NCBI RefSeq assembly: GCF_039555335.1 | Contig: NC_092637.1 | Coordinates: forward strand, 9,260,815 to 9,324,814 | From: Amphiura filiformis | Taxonomy: Eukaryota; Echinodermata; Ophiuroidea; Amphilepidida; Amphiuridae | DNA: 64,000 bases | Direction: 5' to 3' | In this document: one piece after another, positions 59,165 through 64,000 of the stretch | Position numbering within the stretch: position 1 is the stretch's first letter | How the letters are laid out: every line of letters begins with the position of its first letter | Notes under the pieces: model-generated | What the model was told of the DNA's origin: nothing | Databases searched by the model: none | What the model saw: only the letters and a program-made list of their open reading frames with translations | Program-made: the position numbers and the translations under genes

Positions 59165-59432
59165 ACCCTTAAGATTATAAGCTATTATATCATTAGATTT
59201 ATAAAATTTACTTCGAGGACTGTTAGGCCTATATATCAAAAATGTGAAAAATATCAAATTTTAATAATTTGTCATAAAATTTGTATTATATCGTGAATTT
59301 CAAAAAATGAAAATTATTTGATATCAGAAAGACATTCTTCGTATTCAGAATGCAATTCGATATGTCTGATGTGCTCTCATGTCCCACAAAAATACTGTCG
59401 AAGCGCTCAAAACGCTCATTCCAGATCCCTTA
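59165..59432. mobile_element. MITE family 1, single arm, beside the GMC exon donor
   Basis: TATATCATTAGATTTATAAA, GATATCAGAAAGACATTCTT, TCGATATGTCTGATGTGCTC and CGCTCATTCCAGATCCCTTA match the right arm of the 47.3 kb copy. It starts about 10 bp inside the GMC intron, next to the 5' splice site. Confidence 0.8.
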
Positions 59433-59443
59433 AGGAGCCTTAC

Positions 59444-59614
59444 CGTAATTTCGGATCGACGACAGCAGATGGATCGTCCCAACAAGCCCCCATCTTGCAA
59501 GTTCCGACAGGATGGAAACCCGTGTAGGCGAAATGGCGCACGCATTCCGTTAAATTATCCTCAGACCATGGATCATGAAGGCTGTTTGGTAAATTCCATT
59601 CACGAACTTGGCAT
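59444..59614 (-). CDS. GMC oxidoreductase (choline-dehydrogenase-like), internal exon
   Basis: A clean acceptor (GGTTCAATTTCTCAG) precedes 171 bp reading CQVREWNLPNSLHDPWSEDN, LTECVRHFAYTGFHPVGTCK, MGACWDDPSAVVDPKL, then CG|GTAAGG. HPVGTCKMG with the following DP.AVVDP is the hallmark of the GMC C-terminal substrate-binding and catalytic domain; the His of HPVGTC is the conserved active-site histidine region of choline dehydrogenase and relatives. These FAD enzymes oxidise alcohols; the substrate cannot be told from one exon. The exon uses phase 2 at both ends and joins the 6352-6424 exon perfectly. Upstream exons are not in 59.6-64 kb, so they must lie beyond the window, across the P5CR first exon on the other strand. 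Confidence 0.9.
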
Positions 59615-60473
59615 CTGAGAAATTGAACCATGAAATCTTGAATGTAATTACCATGATTACGTATCTTTGAAAATTCGTGATGGAAACACACGAAGATCTT
59701 TGCCTTAAATTCAGCATTTTCAATACTTTGTTTTACTCTTTATTTTACCAATTGATTATATATTATTCCCAACATCCTCACGAGTAGTTTGGGTCTTTCA
59801 CAAAGGATTTGGGGACCTGCGATATGGTCATTTGCCCAAAATTAAAGATTATAAAAAGACTTGCTCATAGGCCTCTACGATTTAAATGCGTCGCTCTCAA
59901 TCATTTGCTTGGCAAGGGCTTGGCAAGTCTGATACCCTGTTTCAATTAAAAGATAATTGGTACTTTTGACTACAAAGTATGTCGTTTTGTATCCAAGTCA
60001 AGCTGGTACATTTTAAAATGAACAAATTCCTATATCCATGAGTGACCGCAATCTGGCCACTCAGGCTAAAGTCGGAAACTTTGAAAAGAGAGTTAGTACC
60101 GTTACTAACTTGCTCAGTACCTATTTATACGCGTCACCTCCAAAGTTGGAGTGCCCCCCGGACATAAACAAACCTTTTATAGTTTCACCGGCCCCAGTCA
60201 ATTTCAATGTTTGTTTTTTTATTTTTCCCGCGGTAGATACACACAGCTCATGGGCCAATTATAGACTTCTTCCAGTCGTCTATACCCGGGTGCATAGTCA
60301 TGTACTTTAAACCTGCGGCAAAGACTACTGTAATATCCTACGAGCTTTTCCTACGATCTGTCCACAGTCGACCACGTTTGCGTTTGACAATAACCTTGGA
60401 TCAAACGTGAAAGTAGCGACTAGCGACACACATTATTGCTCTTTAGATCAGTCTTTTTATTTATTTAATAATA
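59615..60473. promoter_or_regulatory. Presumed promoter and 5' region of the P5CR gene
   Basis: This 860-bp stretch precedes the P5CR start codon, with moderately GC-rich patches. No GMC exon was found here on the minus strand. TATTTATACGCG near 60120 is only a weak TATA-like match, so the promoter role rests on position. Confidence 0.3.
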
Positions 60474-60573
60474 ATGGCTACCTCAAGCTACCCAGATTTG
60501 TCTCAAATTCGTATAGGATTTGTGGGTGTCGGCAACATGGCTCAGGCAATCATTGACGGCTGGATGAAAGGAG
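60474..60573 (+). CDS. Pyrroline-5-carboxylate reductase (PYCR family), first coding exon
   Basis: ATG at 60474 opens MATSSYPDLSQIRIGFVGVG then NMAQAIIDGWMKGG, ending at GGAG|GTAAGC, a good donor in phase 1. IGFVGxGNMAxAII.G is the N-terminal Rossmann NAD(P)H-binding loop of pyrroline-5-carboxylate reductases, which make proline in the last biosynthetic step; the short N-terminal leader resembles the PYCR3-like (cytosolic) branch more than a mitochondrial leader. The next exon (expected to contain LAVKPH) does not appear before 64000, so the intron exceeds 3.4 kb. The gene is divergent to, and probably overlapped by, the GMC oxidoreductase gene on the other strand. Confidence 0.82.
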
Positions 60574-62128
60574 GTAAGCTTAAAGCCTTAAAAAAATTAT
60601 GTATAAAACTAAGGTGAATTCAATTGCCCTCAATTCAACCTGCATCATTTTAAATATCAATATGCCCTAGACGCAGCAAGAAATTAGAAGGAGCCTACTA
60701 ATTATACTGAGAATTTTACGTGAGTATTAGTATAGACTATATAGGTATGCTAGGTGAATTCAAATTTGCCATCAAACTGCATCATTTTATACTTTTTTAT
60801 ATATCAAATTTAAGCTCTTGAGTAAACAAAGCCAAAACTGAAAACCTTTTTTTTTCATAGCACTTTCCGTAGCAAAGTTACATCTTGTCAAAGATTGACT
60901 TTCATCAAAAAGATTCAGTTAGCAAAATTCCCCAAAACGGTATTTTTGGGGTGTTTCTAGATCTTAGTCTCATTATGATAGCAGCTTTTTTAATGGAACT
61001 GCTATCAAAATCCTCTAAAATTCCATGTAAGCCTGTCTTATCACCATAAAAAATCATATATTTGGGTCAAGTGAAGTATAGAAAGCATATTTATGTAGGT
61101 TTTTTTCTTCGGCCAGTTGTTTTAAATTTCTATGTAAATATGCATTGACATTGTCGGCGAATTTGACTGACTAGCAAATGTGTTATAACTAAAGTTTGCC
61201 TGGGATTCCTAGACTATCTAGACATAAAAACATGTCATCTAGTTATTTTCCATGTTTCTCACAACGAAGAGAGTATGATCAGTATCCGATATTATCATGC
61301 GCAGATCAGAGGTGGGTGGACAGAATATGAAGACACCTGGGTCAGTCCCACACCACATTTCGCCAAAATACATTCTAGAAACGCTTGCTGTTAGAATAAG
61401 AAAAATTTTAATGCTAATTTATTGCACATTCTAGGGAAGCGTGGTTACCTTTTTGAAATAACCGAGTGAGAGGGTTTTCAAGAAAATATTTTTCCTGTCA
61501 AAACTGAAGCATCCTCTGCATAAAAGAAAATATGAATATTAACTGCACATCATATATAACGATTCGTGATACCCAATTGTGGCACATTTGATGTCGTTTA
61601 AGAAGCAGAGAATTTTATTTCAATTTTATATACGCCAAAATATTTTTTTAATTGAGCAAAAATAAGGATAGAAAAAACGTTGAAAATCCTATGTGAATAT
61701 TACATTAGACCCGCAAAAGATTACTGTTTCGTTTTTATGGTAATCTAATCTTTTATTTCCTGAAAAAACATTTGGGGTCTAAAATGGAATTTTTATGTAA
61801 TTGATAAAAACATCGAACGTGTATACAAGAAAATGGTAGGTTTTCCTCTATAGTATTTTACTGACCATGGAAATGTACTGAGACACAAGCACGTCAAAAT
61901 CGATATAATGTATTGTCCATACAGGCGCCCAGTTATCACTGTTTATTATTGGATTTTTTTGTATAAAACACGCAGTTAACTTAATTGGCGCTAATAATAC
62001 ACATAAATGTTTTTAGGCAAATAAAATTCCAAAATATGGTACGTTTTCTGCCTTTGCTTGTCACGTGGTAGGCCTATGTTGAAGTTGCGATTATACCTTC
62101 AAATAAGTTTCAAATGAATTCCAAGAAG

Positions 62129-62216
62129 ACAAATGGCCGAGTGGTCTAAGGCGCTGGGTTCATAGTGTATCCAAAGCAGTCCGCCGCCGCCGTGAGTTCG
62201 AACCCCGCCTCCGCCA
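62129..62216 (+). pseudogene. tRNA-Leu/Ser-like pseudogene
   Basis: TGGCCGAGTGGTCTAAGGCGC is a canonical class II tRNA D-arm (A box), followed by a long variable region and GAGTTCGAACCCCGC (B box). The sequence before the D-arm does not pair with CTCCGCC after the T-arm, so the acceptor stem is broken and no anticodon can be assigned with confidence. Confidence 0.6.
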
Positions 62217-62399
62217 AACTTTAATGAAGTAAAATTAAAATTGAAATTTTAATTTAAAAAAATTTCATATTGGGGAAATGTGACTGGCAGAATTTATGTA
62301 TGGCGTGGAGTGGTATAAAAAAAAAAATCGAGAAGCAAACTATAATTTAAAAACAAAAACCACCATACGATACCAGAACCACCCTAGCCTAGGCGGCTC

Positions 62400-62860
62400 G
62401 AACTGAGGCTAACCTGCGGGGACTAAGCCGGGACTGTACATATTTGTAACAGTTTCCAAAATTACATCCCCGGGTAGGTCCCCGCTGGGAAGGGGGGGTG
62501 CAGGGGGTCAGAGTGCCCCCCTGACAAAAAAAATGAAAGAAAAAGTGCCCCTCTGACAAAAAAAAACCCTCTGAGAAAATTATGAGGGAAAAGGGCAAGG
62601 AGCCCCTTTTCTAGCAAATGTAAAATACAAATTTTGTGACAATAATGCCCTTTTTTAGCCGGATAATGGGCGAAAATAGTGTAAAATACCATTTTTTTCA
62701 CGCTACGCGCGCACATCATAAGGCCCTTTTCGGGAAGCTCGAAGACATACAGTCTCTGTATTGTATGATGCAAGTGCAATTTTTTTCGTCTGTGCCCCCA
62801 AAATTTTATTTTGCCCCACCTGACCAGGAAAGCTGGCTATGCCCCTGGTTACATGCGAGT
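62400..62860. repeat. Dispersed non-coding repeat (GTGCCCCTCTGAC / CTATGCCCCTGG)
   Basis: Tandem-like GTGCCCCCCTGACAAAAAAA blocks, TTTCACGCTACGCGCGC and a terminal GGCTATGCCCCTGG are typical of a common interspersed repeat. The overlapping minus-strand frames have no domain. Confidence 0.5.
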
Positions 62861-63054
62861 GCGTTTATAGTTTATACGGGCACTACTTGCAAGTTTACAT
62901 TAGTACTGGGTTATACAACCATGATGTGTCAGATTCCTTAGGGCTCAAGCTTTAATATTTGATGCAGGATGATCTCCTGAGCATTTTGACACCTCTTTTA
63001 CTGAAATCGGCCAAAAAATTAGAAGGTGCCAGCCAAAAAACTTATGCTGACGGG

Positions 63055-63600
63055 GGGGTCATTGTCATTTTGCATCAAAATGTTATTCTAATATGCCTTA
63101 TTCTATTGATATTGGTGTTGTTTTATATGTGTAGGCCTACATCCATATCAAAACGATGCACTTGTCGGCTGCTACATGTGTCTCATTTAATAGCTAGGAA
63201 TAAATATCGGACTCATTTCAATTGGAAGTTACTTCAAATCCTCCCTTGAAGTCACATGGTTAATAATGAGTGTTCTAGCTGTATTCATAAACCATGTAAC
63301 TTGGGATTGATTTGAGGTGATCTCCGCTAGAGATGAGTCTGGTATTCATTCCTAGCTATTATTTAAAATGAGACACTTGTAGCAGCCGACAAGTGCATCG
63401 TTTTGATATAGATGTACACACGTACATGTTATTGGTACCAAGGAATTCATTTTTGATTTTGAAAGTTGCATAAGATTCGGGGCATCCATATTCTTGGAAA
63501 CTATTGTTTTATGTCAAAATTAGGGTATGATAATGAGGGCGCTTTGCTCTTAGCACGCGCACACTCTTTCAACAGTAAAATTTAGTGTCGTAAGTATGAA
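63055..63600. repeat. Second copy of the 25.1-kb repeat, split by a MITE
   Basis: GTCATTGTCATTTTG and TATGCCTTATTCTATTG, then after the insertion GAAAGTTGCATAAGATTCGG, GTCAAAATTAG and GAGGGCGCTTTGC, in the same order as 25.1-25.45 kb. Confidence 0.65.
63145..63409. mobile_element. 265-bp foldback MITE nested in the repeat
   Basis: ATATCAAAACGATGCACTTG then TCGGCTGCTACA.GTGTCTC mirrors GAGACACTTGTAGCAGCCGA then CAAGTGCATCGTTTTGATAT. The arms are about 60 bp and nearly perfect, so the insertion looks young. Confidence 0.88.
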
Positions 63601-64000
63601 GATAATCATAAGTGGCACCTGATCAAGAAATTTGAACGTTTTACATGATTCGGTTTGACTTTAACACCCATTTGAACATTTCATGGAACGCTGTCATCGA
63701 AATGTACAGAGGTCAATGCACTTTCATACCATGTACATTTCAACGGAGGGCTTCATGAAATTACAAAATACGGTGCCACGGTCAAACGAAAAAAAAAAAC
63801 TTAACGCCCAAGAAAAATCAACTGGCAACACTACAGCTAAGACAGCAAGTGCTAGTATTGGATATCTCAAGAAGAAGCAACCAGCCAGTAAGGTTGCGAA
63901 ACGTCACAACTAATTGTGAGTACCTGGATTTGTTTTGAGAACTATAGTGATAAGCACAAATTTCTTGTAGAGGTTCCACCTATGATTATCTTTAGTTATG

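Larger units (their letters stand above)
6425..59443 (-). other. 53-kb intron of the GMC oxidoreductase gene
   Basis: The donor is TTACG|GTAAGG at 59444/59443 and the acceptor TTTCTAG at 6425. The phases agree (2 bases + 1 base). If the two exons belong to one gene, the intron is 53,019 bp and contains the RAG-like unit, the CR1/L2-like element and nearly all repeats listed here. The alternative is a misassembly that happens to join two matching exons. Confidence 0.75.
60574..64000 (+). other. First intron of the P5CR gene (continues beyond window)
   Basis: No second exon was recognised. The 60.6-62.1 kb part is AT-rich with no feature; the remainder holds the tRNA-like relic and repeats listed separately. 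A Lys/Ser-rich open frame at 63683-63913 has no recognisable domain. Confidence 0.55.

Noticed and set aside
58805-59257. 150-codon minus-strand frame
   Set aside because: Covers a tRNA-like relic and a MITE arm; composition and content are not protein-like.
63683-63913. Lys/Ser-rich ORF as P5CR exon 2
   Set aside because: No Rossmann or LAVKPH residues; no fit to the family.

Overview
The window is eukaryotic, AT-rich and gene-poor. Most of it is intron and intergenic DNA packed with foldback elements (MITEs), a tRNA-derived SINE, non-LTR retrotransposon debris and minisatellites. A RAG1-like/RAG2-like pair, a CR1/L2-type retrotransposon, an ambulacrarian-looking SINE tail and strong enrichment of the palindromes TACATGTA and TAGGCCTA fit an invertebrate deuterostome, possibly a hemichordate or echinoderm. 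The species itself is inferred, not shown. The central find is a RAG-like (ProtoRAG-type) unit at about 40.76-55.74 kb. A RAG1-like gene on the + strand (40756-43584) reads from N-terminal zinc motifs through a RING finger and nonamer-binding-like region to a DDE core, with all three catalytic acids in place. It faces a RAG2-like gene on the - strand (52511-55740) that has kelch blades, an acidic hinge and a complete C4HC3 PHD finger. The tail-to-tail layout matches vertebrate RAG1/RAG2 and amphioxus ProtoRAG. Both genes carry frameshifts as read here, so this copy is either decayed or the sequence has indel errors. About 9 kb of repeats separate the two genes, and I could not find terminal inverted repeats. 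The host context is a GMC oxidoreductase (choline-dehydrogenase-like) gene on the - strand. Two of its exons, at 59444-59614 and 6352-6424, join in exact phase across a 53-kb intron, and the RAG-like unit lies inside that intron. At 60474-60573, on the + strand, is the first coding exon of a pyrroline-5-carboxylate reductase, whose intron fills the rest of the window. Region by region: 0-6.4 kb holds a tyrosine recombinase cut by the window edge, a frameshifted Myb/SANT-like domain, a GAT microsatellite and a reverse-transcriptase fragment. 6.4-12.8 kb is MITEs. 12.8-15.6 kb is a 5'-truncated CR1/L2-like element. 15.6-33 kb is foldback elements, two of them with unusual internal repeated motifs. 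33-40 kb is more foldbacks and another RT scrap. 40.7-55.7 kb is the RAG-like unit, including a zinc-finger-derived minisatellite and a 47-bp minisatellite. 56-64 kb is MITEs plus the GMC and P5CR exons.
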